The position numbers were made by a program, and so were the translations under genes. From assembly GCF_010820555.1 (NCBI RefSeq), contig NZ_JAAIKD010000004.1:62001-126000 (forward strand): a stretch of 64,000 nucleotides of DNA. The letters run 5' to 3'. The stretch's first letter is position 1. Each line of letters opens with the position of its first letter. The notes beneath the pieces were generated by a model, which was given only the letters and a program-made list of their open reading frames with translations, searched no databases and was not told the DNA's origin. Shown piece by piece: positions 36,154-44,692 of this stretch. Source of the DNA: Psychroflexus aurantiacus (GTDB lineage Bacteria > Bacteroidota > Bacteroidia > Flavobacteriales > Flavobacteriaceae).

Positions 36154-37059
36154 CTATTGTTTTTTTAATCTGGCTTTATGAACATTTATCTTTTCCATTT
36201 CAGATTTGTGATAATCCACCGGGCTGCCAAAGGCCATTTGAAACGCATTTTTTAAAGACTTGGCTTTGGTTAAGTCTTTAAAAAGAGCAATCCATTCGTG
36301 AAATACAAGAATAAAGGGATTGTAAGTGTCTATGGGTTTCGTGATGCCATAAACAGGTTTTTCTTCTTCTAGGGCGAAGGTTCCAAAAATTCTATCCCAG
36401 ATAATAAGCGTTGAGCCATAATTTTTGTCCAGGTACTGTTCGTTTTTGGAATGGTGAACCCTATGGTGAGATGGCGTCGTGAAAATATATTCAATAGGTT
36501 TTGGAAGTTTTTTAATATATTCAGTATGTATCCAAAATTGGTAAAGCACTTCTATCTGGTGAACAACTAAAAACACAAAAGGATGGAATCCCATTAATAT
36601 CACGGGTAAAAAGAAGATAATTTTAAGGTTTTGAGTCCAGGATAATCTAAAAGATGTTGAAAGATTATAATATTCAGAATTGTGATGAACCACGTGAGTA
36701 GACCACCAAAACCGCTGTTCGTGAGCAATCCTATGTGACCAGTATCTCACAAAATCCAGTGCGATAAAGCAAAGAATAAAAGACCACCAGGTCATAGGGA
36801 TATATAAAGGGGTAAGGTTATAGAAAAACAGGAAAAAGGCAAAAACTCCAATTTTCATCACGCCGTTAAGAAGAATATTGACCACTCCAATAAACGTAGA
36901 AGCCATGAAATCTTTGCCTTCATAAAGCTTTTTGTTTTGCTTGTAGCTGAAGTAGGATTCAAGCGCAACCAGCGAGAACATCACCGGTGCAGCAATCCAG
37001 ATAATGGTTGTAAAATCTAAATTTGCAACATCTTCTAAACTTATTTTTACTTTCTCCAT
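36154..37059 (-). CDS. Sterol desaturase / fatty acid hydroxylase superfamily protein
   Basis: 301 residues with about four TM helices and the three histidine boxes of the diiron family: HRIAHE, HVVHHNSEYYN and HHRVHHSKN. These ligate two irons for hydroxylation or desaturation of a lipid-like substrate. In Bacteroidota such proteins act on carotenoids, fatty acids or ether lipids; the substrate cannot be deduced from the sequence. The C-terminal 50 residues are soluble and basic. Single gene, no operon partner evident. Confidence 0.88.
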   Translation of the reverse strand: MEKVKISLEDVANLDFTTIIWIAAPVMFSLVALESYFSYKQNKKLYEGKDFMASTFIGVVNILLNGVMKIGVFAFFLFFYNLTPLYIPMTWWSFILCFIALDFVRYWSHRIAHEQRFWWSTHVVHHNSEYYNLSTSFRLSWTQNLKIIFFLPVILMGFHPFVFLVVHQIEVLYQFWIHTEYIKKLPKPIEYIFTTPSHHRVHHSKNEQYLDKNYGSTLIIWDRIFGTFALEEEKPVYGITKPIDTYNPFILVFHEWIALFKDLTKAKSLKNAFQMAFGSPVDYHKSEMEKINVHKARLKKQ

Positions 37060-37166
37060 GTATGGGTATTTTCTGCAAACATAAAGAATGAGAAACTTTA
37101 TTTTTCGATTTTATTCTATTATTACTTCTGGAAATGCAATTTTTAGGATAAGTTCAACCTTTTCGT

Positions 37167-40100
37167 TTAGCGGAGTACCTGCAATGAATCGATAAGCTTT
37201 TTAATCTCAGCCTTAAATCTTGTTTTTTGGCAATCTAATTCTTTTTTACTGCTAAGTTTTAACTTTTCAATTTTCAAGGCATAATCCGACAGGGTTGAAG
37301 CCCCAAGATTTAAAGCCGTTCCTTTTATTTTATGGGCAAGTTTTTTGAATTCTGTCTCATTTTCCAGTTCTTCCAAATCGACCAAAGCTTGCGTCAAGGT
37401 TTCATCTGCCAGTTTAATAAGTTCATTAAAAAACTGCTCATTATGACCAATCATGTTCATCAGGTGAGATTTTTTGAAATCACCGGTTTCATTTTTATCG
37501 ATGACCTTACTGGGTTCTCTTTCAGGTAAAGATTTCCCCGGGTTTTTATTTATGTCTTGGGCATATTTGGAGATAATATTTTTAATAGACTCCTGCAAAA
37601 TAGGTTTGGATATATAATCATTCATGCCCGATTCAATACATTTTTCTTTTGTGCCTTTTACAGTTCCTGCAGTTATCGCAATAATAGGAACGGTCTTTCC
37701 TGTTTTCTCTTTTCTGATGGATTCTGCAAGTTCATATCCGTTCATGTTGGGCATCTGTATATCTGAAAATACCATATCCGGACTGTACTTTTTAAAGAGT
37801 TTGAAGGCTTTTAAACCGTCCTCTGCTTCAAAAATATTTACGGAGGAATATATGTTTTTCAAGTAAGATTTTATCAGCTCCATATTGATCAGGTTGTCTT
37901 CTGCAATCAAAAACTTCAGACCTTCTGTTTCTTCAACCGGGGTTGTATTGATTTCATCAGCGACAACTTCATTCTCATTTTTTTCAGTTTTTAAAATTAA
38001 TTTTAAAAGATTACTCTTCTTGACAGGCTTAGTCAGGAGTTGATCGAAATGCTTGATAAAATCTTCGTTTTCATAATACTCTGACGAATTGGATTTACTG
38101 ATTAATACAAACCGAGTATTTTTCGACTTGATATGTGTTTTTAATTTCGAAACGAGTTGGTAGGAGTCTGTAATGCTGTGTTCCTGATTGATGAAAATAA
38201 TCTGTGGAGAAAATTCATTCATTTTTTGGGATGCTGTTTTTAAATCTTTGGCATAATGTGTTTTAAGTTTAAAAGCTTTCAGATTATTTTTGATCGTCTC
38301 AAAATATTCAAAAATAGAAGAGATAACCAGCACATGTTTAAGATCTGTATCGGAGGTATTTTTCTGATTTAGATCATATTCAGACTGCAAAGACACTTCA
38401 AAATAAAATTTGCTTCCTTGGCCTGTCTTGCTTTTCAACCTCAATTTACTGTTCATCATATTCAGGATCTTATCTGATATGGCAAGACCTAATCCAGTGC
38501 CACCATATTTTTTGGTGACTGAAGTATCCTCTTGAATAAAGGCATTAAATATTTTCTTCTGATTTTCTTTAGCAATCCCTACACCTGTATCTTCTACTGA
38601 GAATGTTAAGTTTGAAAGATGATTGGATTTATTTTTTAAGGATACTCGCAGTGTTACACTTCCCTGATCTGTAAACTTAATGGCATTGTTTAAGAGATTC
38701 ATAAGAATTTGCTTAAGTCTGACACTATCTACCCACACGTAATCAGGAACATTAGTATTGACTATTAAAATCAGTTCCAGGCCTTTTTTATGGGCTTCAT
38801 ACTTTGTAAGGTCGATAACTTCTTCAGTAATGCTGTGTAAATCAGTTTTTGTAGTATCAAGCTGTAACTTTCCAGATTCAATTTTGGAAAAATCGAGTAC
38901 GTCATTGATCAAATCCAGAAGAATATGAGCCGATTGAAATACGGTTCGCATGTACTGATGCTGCACTTCATTCAATGGGGTTTTCATCAATAAGTCGGAG
39001 AAACCAATAACCCCGTTAAGCGGAGTTCTCATCTCATGACTCATATTGGCAACAAACTCAGACTTAGCCTGGCTTGCCTTGATAGCTTCAGCTTTAGAGG
39101 TTTTTAATTTCTTTTCAATTTTTTTCTGCTCGGTGACATCCTGTAAGGTAGAAATGACAATTCTTCTGCCATGTTTATCAAAATGTATGAGTCCATTGAT
39201 ATCGACGGTTATGAGGTCACCGGACTTTGTTTTAAGAACTTTTTCAATGGGTCCTAATTTCTTTAGATCTTTTAATTTTTGAATTTGTTTGTGATCTGAT
39301 GCCGTAGTTTCGTTTTCTGGCGTTATGCTCCAGATATTTTTGCCTAGAATTTCTCTTTCACTATACCCTAGCATCTCCAGCATAGCCTTGTTCACGTCTA
39401 AAAATTCCCCGGAACTAAAATCAGTAATGATGATACCTACAGGCGAGAGTTCAAAAATATTTTTGAACTGCTGTACGTTTTGTTTGAGTTCCTTTTCGAG
39501 AGCTTTCTTGTCTGAGATATCCTGGTGAGTACCAAACATCCATTCGGGTTGACCATCTTCTGTCCAGGAAATAACCTTGCCTTTATCGAGAACCCATATC
39601 CAGTGACCAAGCTTATGTTTTAGACGAAGTTCCATTTGGTAGAAATCGGTTCGTCTCTCGAAGTGTTCATCAAGTAGTTGATTGCTTTTCTTGAGATCTT
39701 CAGGGTGTGTGGCATTATTCCAAACCTCAAAAGAGTTGTCTAGTGGAATTTCATTTTGTGTATACCCCATCATTTCTACAAACCTTTGGTTAAACAAGGA
39801 CTCACCGGTCTGTATATTCCATTCCCAGGTCCCTAAATTGGTCGCATTAATGATATTGTTTAAACGTTCTCTTTCTTGCTTGAGCTTCTCTTTGGTGCTT
39901 TTCACTTCAGTGATATCCTGGAACGATCCGTATACTGCTATGCATTCACCATTCACGATTTCTGGCTTGATGTTGACAAGTGCCCAAAGGTGTTTTTTCT
40001 GTGCAGTAATAACTTCAAACTCACCGGTATAGGAGGTGTTAAGCTTAATGCTCTCAGACATTTTTTCAGTCATCAGTTCTCTGTTTTCTCCTGCTTTGAA

Positions 40101-41135
40101 AAAAAATAAGGCTTCGTCTATCGTAGGCTGAACTTCCGGTCCTATTCCTGCAATGTCTTTTAAGATGGGGGTCCAGAACAATTCCCTTTTCTTCACATCA
40201 TATCGCCATCCGCCTACTTTTGCCAAGCTTTCTGCTTCCTCCAGCAAATTATTGATTAGCTTTAGTTTTTCTTCTGTTTTTTTGCGGCCAGTCACTTCTC
40301 TGATGACGCAAAGGATCTCGGTGTTATGATGTTCTCTTTGTATGACATTGACGTTCATATTAAACCACCTCTCCAGGCCATTTCTGTTTAATTCATATTC
40401 TACAGGAATACTGGAATGGTATAATTTACTTGCCTTAACGGCCAGTTTAATCTGATTGGAAAGCTTTTTATCAAGGTTTATATCTTCGATATTTTTTCCT
40501 ATAAAGCTTCCTTTTTCCATAAACAAATCATCTCCTTTTCCATAAAACTCCATGAAATTCAAATCAGAGTCCAGAAGAAAGACAAGGTCTCCGGTATTAT
40601 TGAGTAAGGTCTGGAACCGGCTTTTTCCATCTGATATGTTGTTGTTAAGCTGTCTGAGATTCAGGCTTTCTTTATGAGAAATGATCTTGTCCATAGCTTC
40701 CTGTGAAAGCTGTTTTAAGATGTGCTGCTGGGAAGCGCTTAGTTTTTTGGCTTCCGAATCAAACACACATAAGGTTCCAATGGAATAGCCGTCTGGATCT
40801 ACAATTGATTTTCCAGCATAAAAATTGATGTTATTAGACCTTAAATAATCGATTTTTCTATTCGTGGTCTTTTCTTTCGAGGCATCGCGAATGATGAAGA
40901 CCTCATTGGGATTATCAATGCTAATGTCGCAAAATGAATCTTCTTTAGAGATCTCCTCGCGATCAAAATTAAAACTCGATTTTATCCAAAACCTGTTTTT
41001 ATCCAGTATACTCAGCGTAGCATGCGAACATTCACATACCCTGGCGGCAATTTCAACTAATCTATCGAAACCTGAATCTTGATTGGAATCCAGGAGACTG
41101 TATTTGTCTATTGGGTTAAATTTATTTTTATCCAT
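37167..41135 (-). CDS. Large hybrid sensor histidine kinase (GAF-PAS x4-HisKA-HATPase-REC x2-Hpt)
   Basis: 1322 residues, soluble, no signal peptide or TM. In order: GAF (about 20-160), four PAS/PAC domains (about 175-285, 300-415, 425-545, 555-675), HisKA with phospho-acceptor His700 in MSHEMRTPLNG, HATPase (N-box LLNNAIKFT, G-boxes DTGVGIA and GGTGLGLAIS), a first receiver (about 945-1060), a second receiver with Asp1125 in FSDIQMPNMNG, and an Hpt domain with His1268 in AHKIKGTALNLGA. The first receiver has Asn983 where the phospho-Asp should be (IIFINQEH), so it is probably a pseudo-receiver. A full phosphorelay can be built inside one chain; the final response regulator and signal are not in the window. 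Confidence 0.93.
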   Translation of the reverse strand: MDKNKFNPIDKYSLLDSNQDSGFDRLVEIAARVCECSHATLSILDKNRFWIKSSFNFDREEISKEDSFCDISIDNPNEVFIIRDASKEKTTNRKIDYLRSNNINFYAGKSIVDPDGYSIGTLCVFDSEAKKLSASQQHILKQLSQEAMDKIISHKESLNLRQLNNNISDGKSRFQTLLNNTGDLVFLLDSDLNFMEFYGKGDDLFMEKGSFIGKNIEDINLDKKLSNQIKLAVKASKLYHSSIPVEYELNRNGLERWFNMNVNVIQREHHNTEILCVIREVTGRKKTEEKLKLINNLLEEAESLAKVGGWRYDVKKRELFWTPILKDIAGIGPEVQPTIDEALFFFKAGENRELMTEKMSESIKLNTSYTGEFEVITAQKKHLWALVNIKPEIVNGECIAVYGSFQDITEVKSTKEKLKQERERLNNIINATNLGTWEWNIQTGESLFNQRFVEMMGYTQNEIPLDNSFEVWNNATHPEDLKKSNQLLDEHFERRTDFYQMELRLKHKLGHWIWVLDKGKVISWTEDGQPEWMFGTHQDISDKKALEKELKQNVQQFKNIFELSPVGIIITDFSSGEFLDVNKAMLEMLGYSEREILGKNIWSITPENETTASDHKQIQKLKDLKKLGPIEKVLKTKSGDLITVDINGLIHFDKHGRRIVISTLQDVTEQKKIEKKLKTSKAEAIKASQAKSEFVANMSHEMRTPLNGVIGFSDLLMKTPLNEVQHQYMRTVFQSAHILLDLINDVLDFSKIESGKLQLDTTKTDLHSITEEVIDLTKYEAHKKGLELILIVNTNVPDYVWVDSVRLKQILMNLLNNAIKFTDQGSVTLRVSLKNKSNHLSNLTFSVEDTGVGIAKENQKKIFNAFIQEDTSVTKKYGGTGLGLAISDKILNMMNSKLRLKSKTGQGSKFYFEVSLQSEYDLNQKNTSDTDLKHVLVISSIFEYFETIKNNLKAFKLKTHYAKDLKTASQKMNEFSPQIIFINQEHSITDSYQLVSKLKTHIKSKNTRFVLISKSNSSEYYENEDFIKHFDQLLTKPVKKSNLLKLILKTEKNENEVVADEINTTPVEETEGLKFLIAEDNLINMELIKSYLKNIYSSVNIFEAEDGLKAFKLFKKYSPDMVFSDIQMPNMNGYELAESIRKEKTGKTVPIIAITAGTVKGTKEKCIESGMNDYISKPILQESIKNIISKYAQDINKNPGKSLPEREPSKVIDKNETGDFKKSHLMNMIGHNEQFFNELIKLADETLTQALVDLEELENETEFKKLAHKIKGTALNLGASTLSDYALKIEKLKLSSKKELDCQKTRFKAEIKKLIDSLQVLR

Positions 41136-41193
41136 GGAAATATTGTCACGCCATAAATTTACTATTTTAAATCAGGATATGGTCTGGATTGAT

Positions 41194-41225
41194 TAAAAAA
41201 AGGCAATCAAAGTGAATTAATTGCC
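41194..41225 (-). terminator. Terminator of the pyrE-SRPBCC operon
   Basis: On the minus strand GGCAAT pairs with ATTGCC across a 12-nt loop (plus-strand arms 41202-41207 and 41220-41225), followed by TTTTTTT. It lies 22 nt after the SRPBCC stop codon. Confidence 0.75.
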
Positions 41226-41247
41226 TGCTTTTAAGAATGGATAGGAT

Positions 41248-41640
41248 TTAGATCGTAGTCAGGTTTTCACTTAAAGTCGTGATAAACTTTTGGATTGGTT
41301 TTTTTATCATCATGGCCATCATGCTGTTAAATTCCCCTTCAAAAATAAGCTGCACCTCAGAACTGTTTTCGTCAATTTCAGTTATTTCACCTTTCAGTGT
41401 AAATGGAAGTTTATCGCTGGCGGCGGCCAAAACCACAAGATGATGGGGTTCCGTCTTATCCAGTTTTAATTTGATGGCAGGCATGCCTTTCAGTTGAAAA
41501 AGAAAACTGTCTTCACCAAGCATTTCAAACTTTTCAATGCTCTCCGGCATCAATTGTTTAAAATTTTCAACTTGTTTTAAAAACTCAAAAGTTTCTTTCT
41601 GACTTTTATTTACCGTTATTTTTTCGCTTTCTATATGCAT
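41248..41640 (-). CDS. SRPBCC (START/Bet v1-like) family protein
   Basis: 130 residues from the ATG at 41640 (MHIESEKITVNKSQKETFEFL). The pattern of an N-terminal strand, VNKSQKETFEFLKQVENFKQLMPESIEKFEM, an antiparallel sheet, and a long C-terminal helix (MMAMMIKKPIQKFITTLSENL) is that of the SRPBCC hydrophobic-cavity fold. The ligand is unknown. The frame can extend upstream to 41655, but that would overlap pyrE by 13 nt; the ATG 2 nt after the pyrE stop is preferred. It is co-transcribed with pyrE and ends at a terminator. A pyrE-SRPBCC pairing appears conserved in Flavobacteria, though why is unclear. Confidence 0.85.
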   Translation of the reverse strand: MHIESEKITVNKSQKETFEFLKQVENFKQLMPESIEKFEMLGEDSFLFQLKGMPAIKLKLDKTEPHHLVVLAAASDKLPFTLKGEITEIDENSSEVQLIFEGEFNSMMAMMIKKPIQKFITTLSENLTTI

Positions 41641-41642
41641 AG

Positions 41643-42287
41643 TTAGTGGTTCCATTGGACAGGATCTCTGCGCCAGTTTTTTAATAAATCTACTTCAGAT
41701 TTGGTTAGATAATTCGTTTTATAGGCTTGCTTGAGAAGAATGTCATAATTTCCCAAGGTGTACACTTCCAGATGTTCATCTTTAAAAGCCTGTTCAGATT
41801 CTTCAAAGCCATAAGTGAAAATGGCCATCATACCTTTTATGTTAGCCTGTCCTTCTTGCTTCAAAGCATTTATAGCATTCATACTGCTCTTTCCAGTGCT
41901 TATCAGATCTTCAATCACGACCACATTGGCATGAGGATGAAGTCTGCCTTCAATTTGATTTTGACGTCCGTGCTTTTTAGGCTCTGGCCTTACATAAACA
42001 AAGGGCAAACCCAGATAGTCTGCTATGATAGCACCTATACCAATAGCTCCTGTAGCTACACCAGCAATGGCATCCGGCTTTCCAAAAAGTTCTTCTATGG
42101 GCTTGGCTAATTCAGAAACAATAAAGTTTCTAATCGTAGGATAGGATAAAATTATTCTGTTGTCGCAATATATCGGGGACTCTAAGCCACTTGCCCAGGT
42201 AAAAGGCTTTTGTGGGTTTAATTTTATTGCGTTAATTTGCAGCAAAAGCTCTGCTGTTTTATGGGCTGTGTTTTCATCTAAAATCAT
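41643..42287 (-). CDS. pyrE: Orotate phosphoribosyltransferase
   Basis: 214 residues. The PRPP-binding motif VVVIEDLISTGKSS is the diagnostic 13-residue PRTase signature, with SGLESPIYCDNR near the N-terminus and YVRPEPKKHGRQNQIEG (the catalytic flexible loop with Lys/His). The enzyme joins orotate and PRPP to make OMP in pyrimidine synthesis. First gene of a two-gene unit. Its start codon is only 8 nt from that of the divergent NUDIX gene, and a TACATTTG -7-like box lies across the NUDIX start codon, suggesting an almost leaderless pyrE transcript. Confidence 0.95.
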   Translation of the reverse strand: MILDENTAHKTAELLLQINAIKLNPQKPFTWASGLESPIYCDNRIILSYPTIRNFIVSELAKPIEELFGKPDAIAGVATGAIGIGAIIADYLGLPFVYVRPEPKKHGRQNQIEGRLHPHANVVVIEDLISTGKSSMNAINALKQEGQANIKGMMAIFTYGFEESEQAFKDEHLEVYTLGNYDILLKQAYKTNYLTKSEVDLLKNWRRDPVQWNH

Positions 42288-42292
42288 AGTTG

Positions 42293-42300
42293 CAAATGTA
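42293..42300 (-). promoter_or_regulatory. Putative pyrE -7 box overlapping the NUDIX start codon
   Basis: Minus-strand TACATTTG matches TAnnTTTG exactly and lies 5 nt before the pyrE ATG. A TTGG motif about 22 nt upstream could be the -33 element. If used, transcription would begin at or next to the pyrE start codon. Confidence 0.45.
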
Positions 42301-42919
42301 TAAAGTTTTCGTCAATGACGTGCCAATTATATTGTCTACTCAGGAAAATATAGGTTCAAACTACACTAATATAGCCATAAAAAAAGCAAAACTCAAAAAA
42401 CTTATACGTCAAATTGAGTCTGGTGAACTTACCTACCTTAATTTGTACCACAAGAATGAACAAAAGCTTTTAAAGCACCTCAAACGAAAGTTAAAGGTCG
42501 TTGTTGCAGGTGGTGGTTTAGTTTATAATGCCAACCAGGAGATCCTTTTCATCTATCGTAATAAAAAGTGGGACCTGCCAAAGGGAAAAGCTGAGAAGGG
42601 TGAAAATATAGAGGAAACCGCTCTTCGCGAAGTAGAAGAAGAAACCCATGTAGAGGGTCTTAAAATCGTTTCTTTTCTTCAAATCACCTACCATATCATC
42701 AACAGGAATGATAAATACAAACTCAAGGAAACCCACTGGTACGAAATGAAAACCGATTTTACGGGTGAACTGGTCCCCGAACTTTCAGAAGGTATAAAAA
42801 AAGCCAAGTGGAAAGACTTCGAAAAGACTCAAAAAGCTCTTCAGAAATCCTATGCCAACATCAAACTCCTGTTTCCAAAAGAATATCTAGTTCAGCACCC
42901 TAACGACAGGGTAGGTTAA
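42296..42919 (+). CDS. NUDIX hydrolase
   Basis: 207 residues from the ATG at 42296. The NUDIX box runs GKAEKGENIEETALREVEEETHVEG (positions about 100-124), matching GX5EX7REUXEEXGU except that His replaces the last Gly. The preceding WDLPKGK and the N-terminal extension of about 65 residues are typical of a Flavobacteria subfamily. It hydrolyses a nucleoside-diphosphate-linked substrate, identity unknown. The frame begins at a TTG at 42290, two codons earlier, but the ATG is the better start. Convergent with the next gene, overlapping it by 33 nt. Confidence 0.88.
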   Translation: MYKVFVNDVPIILSTQENIGSNYTNIAIKKAKLKKLIRQIESGELTYLNLYHKNEQKLLKHLKRKLKVVVAGGGLVYNANQEILFIYRNKKWDLPKGKAEKGENIEETALREVEEETHVEGLKIVSFLQITYHIINRNDKYKLKETHWYEMKTDFTGELVPELSEGIKKAKWKDFEKTQKALQKSYANIKLLFPKEYLVQHPNDRVG

Positions 42920-44629
42920 ATGCGCTTTTTCGTAAGAGTTGGAATGCTTGTGGATCCAGTCCAGCTGGGCATACCAATTCTTAGCAAATTCAGGTTCAGT
43001 GTTTTGTTTTTCTTCAAATTTCGCTTTTAATTCAGGATTATTATTAAAGATTTCTATAGCCAAATCTTCAAATACATAAGGTGAAAAACCTTCTTTTTGC
43101 TGCAAAATACTATCGAAAAAATTCCAGTTAAAAAACGAATCTACGGCCACAGGCTCAAGGGTTTCAATCAGATAGCGTAAGCCGGGTTGATTGGTATTGA
43201 CCAAAACATCACCCTGAGAAAAATTCTTTTGAACTTGTTTTGAACGGACCTTGGTTCCAGAATGTAGATAATGCCCTTCATAAGCCGTCCTTCTAGTCTT
43301 AAAATCAACGATACTATATTCCTCCACTTCCATAACCGTGTCCTTGGCAAATCGTTCGTAATCTATGTTGTTCCAGTTCATCAGTTCCACGATAGAAGAC
43401 CACTGTTTTGGAATGATGTAGGCTTTGGGTACAACCACAGAATCTGTAGGTTTAAAAACATTGTAATAGCTCACTTCCTTCTCATAAGGTTTATCTCTTC
43501 TGAATTTGATTCTCGGTAACTTCGTGATTTCGCTGGTTAAATTTTCAAGCTCGTACCCCAGGAACTCAAGGCGTCTGTAGCTGGAAGAATCCACCTGAAA
43601 GTTTAGAGGATAAGTTTTAGCCTTCGCAAAGGCCTGAACGTTTTGCTTTCTGGCCTCCTGAATACTTGTTTTTTGCTGTTGAGACACCTGGACCAGCGTC
43701 TTTAGCATCTCTAATGTCCCTTCCACACGCTTGGGGTAAGGTTTGAGCATGTGGGTTTCAATCATGAGACCCAGCGTATTCCATAAAGCCGTATAGCCGG
43801 TAGAATATCTGGGTGAATCGTTAAATTGTGTAAACCCCTTTTCCGGACTCTCATTGTTGACATTGACATAAGGAGTGATTTCCCAGTCTTTTTCACTTAA
43901 CTGGTTTTCAACGGCAGGGATGAATTTAGTTTCCAAATGCCGGCTCAATTCGCCACCAAGCTTGTTGTGCTGCGTAAAAAGATGAGTCAGAGTGTACTGG
44001 TAATCGGCACCATTACTCACGTGTGTATCCACAAACACATCAGGATTTACCTGGTGAAAAATGCTATAAAAGGCTTTGCTGTTTTTGGTGTCAGATTTTA
44101 TAAAGTCTCTGTTCAGGTCGAAGTTTCTGGCATTTCCTCTGAACCCATACGCAGCCGGCCCGTTTTGATTGACTCTGGACGTTGAGTTTCTGTTTAAAGC
44201 TCCACCCACATTGTAGACAGGTATGGCATACAATTCAACAGCATCCGGTAAAGCCCATTCGTTATTGGATAAGGCTTTAAAGAGTAACATAGTGGCATCA
44301 ATCCCGTCCGATTCTCCAGGATGAATACCATTATTGATCAAAAACTTGAGCGGATTATCTTGAACTTCAGCAGGGATAAATTTGACCAGATGAAGCGGCT
44401 TTCCTATATCGGTTTCGTACACTTCTTCTAAAGTTATTCTATCATCCTTATCGGCCAGGTATTTGTAAAACTGGATCACTTCGGGATAGGTCGAGGTTGA
44501 GTCTCCATCGGTGCGTTCGAAGCCAATTTTAAAGTCCTCGGAGAGGGCATCCGAAGGTTTCTTTTTGGTAGAGGGGTCACAAGCTATAAAGCAAATGGTT
44601 AAGGAGAGCAGTAGACAGTATCTTAACAT
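42887..44629 (-). CDS. M14 family metallopeptidase, lipoprotein
   Basis: 580 residues. Lipoprotein signal LSLTICFIAC. Zinc ligands His103 and Glu106 in NNGIHPGESDG, third ligand in VFVDTHVSNGADY, catalytic Glu in GLMIETHML. The catalytic domain covers about 40-310; the rest is an all-beta or mixed C-terminal region without a family I can name. It is only distantly related to the 824-residue M14 peptidase at 33609-36083. Its 3' end overlaps the convergent NUDIX gene by 33 nt, and its 5' end is divergent from the TonB-dependent receptor, with 63 nt between the starts. Confidence 0.88.
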   Translation of the reverse strand: MLRYCLLLSLTICFIACDPSTKKKPSDALSEDFKIGFERTDGDSTSTYPEVIQFYKYLADKDDRITLEEVYETDIGKPLHLVKFIPAEVQDNPLKFLINNGIHPGESDGIDATMLLFKALSNNEWALPDAVELYAIPVYNVGGALNRNSTSRVNQNGPAAYGFRGNARNFDLNRDFIKSDTKNSKAFYSIFHQVNPDVFVDTHVSNGADYQYTLTHLFTQHNKLGGELSRHLETKFIPAVENQLSEKDWEITPYVNVNNESPEKGFTQFNDSPRYSTGYTALWNTLGLMIETHMLKPYPKRVEGTLEMLKTLVQVSQQQKTSIQEARKQNVQAFAKAKTYPLNFQVDSSSYRRLEFLGYELENLTSEITKLPRIKFRRDKPYEKEVSYYNVFKPTDSVVVPKAYIIPKQWSSIVELMNWNNIDYERFAKDTVMEVEEYSIVDFKTRRTAYEGHYLHSGTKVRSKQVQKNFSQGDVLVNTNQPGLRYLIETLEPVAVDSFFNWNFFDSILQQKEGFSPYVFEDLAIEIFNNNPELKAKFEEKQNTEPEFAKNWYAQLDWIHKHSNSYEKAHLTYPVVRVLN

Positions 44630-44665
44630 TAGTATTTTTTTAGAATTATCTTTTCTTTATTCGTT

Positions 44666-44673
44666 TACTTTTG
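44666..44673 (+). promoter_or_regulatory. Putative -7 box of the TonB-dependent receptor gene
   Basis: TACTTTTG is an exact TAnnTTTG match 19 nt before the TTG start at 44693, leaving a leader of about 12 nt. A TTAG-type -33 element is near 44640. Confidence 0.45.
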
Positions 44674-44692
44674 AATTTCTAAAAATAAGCAC

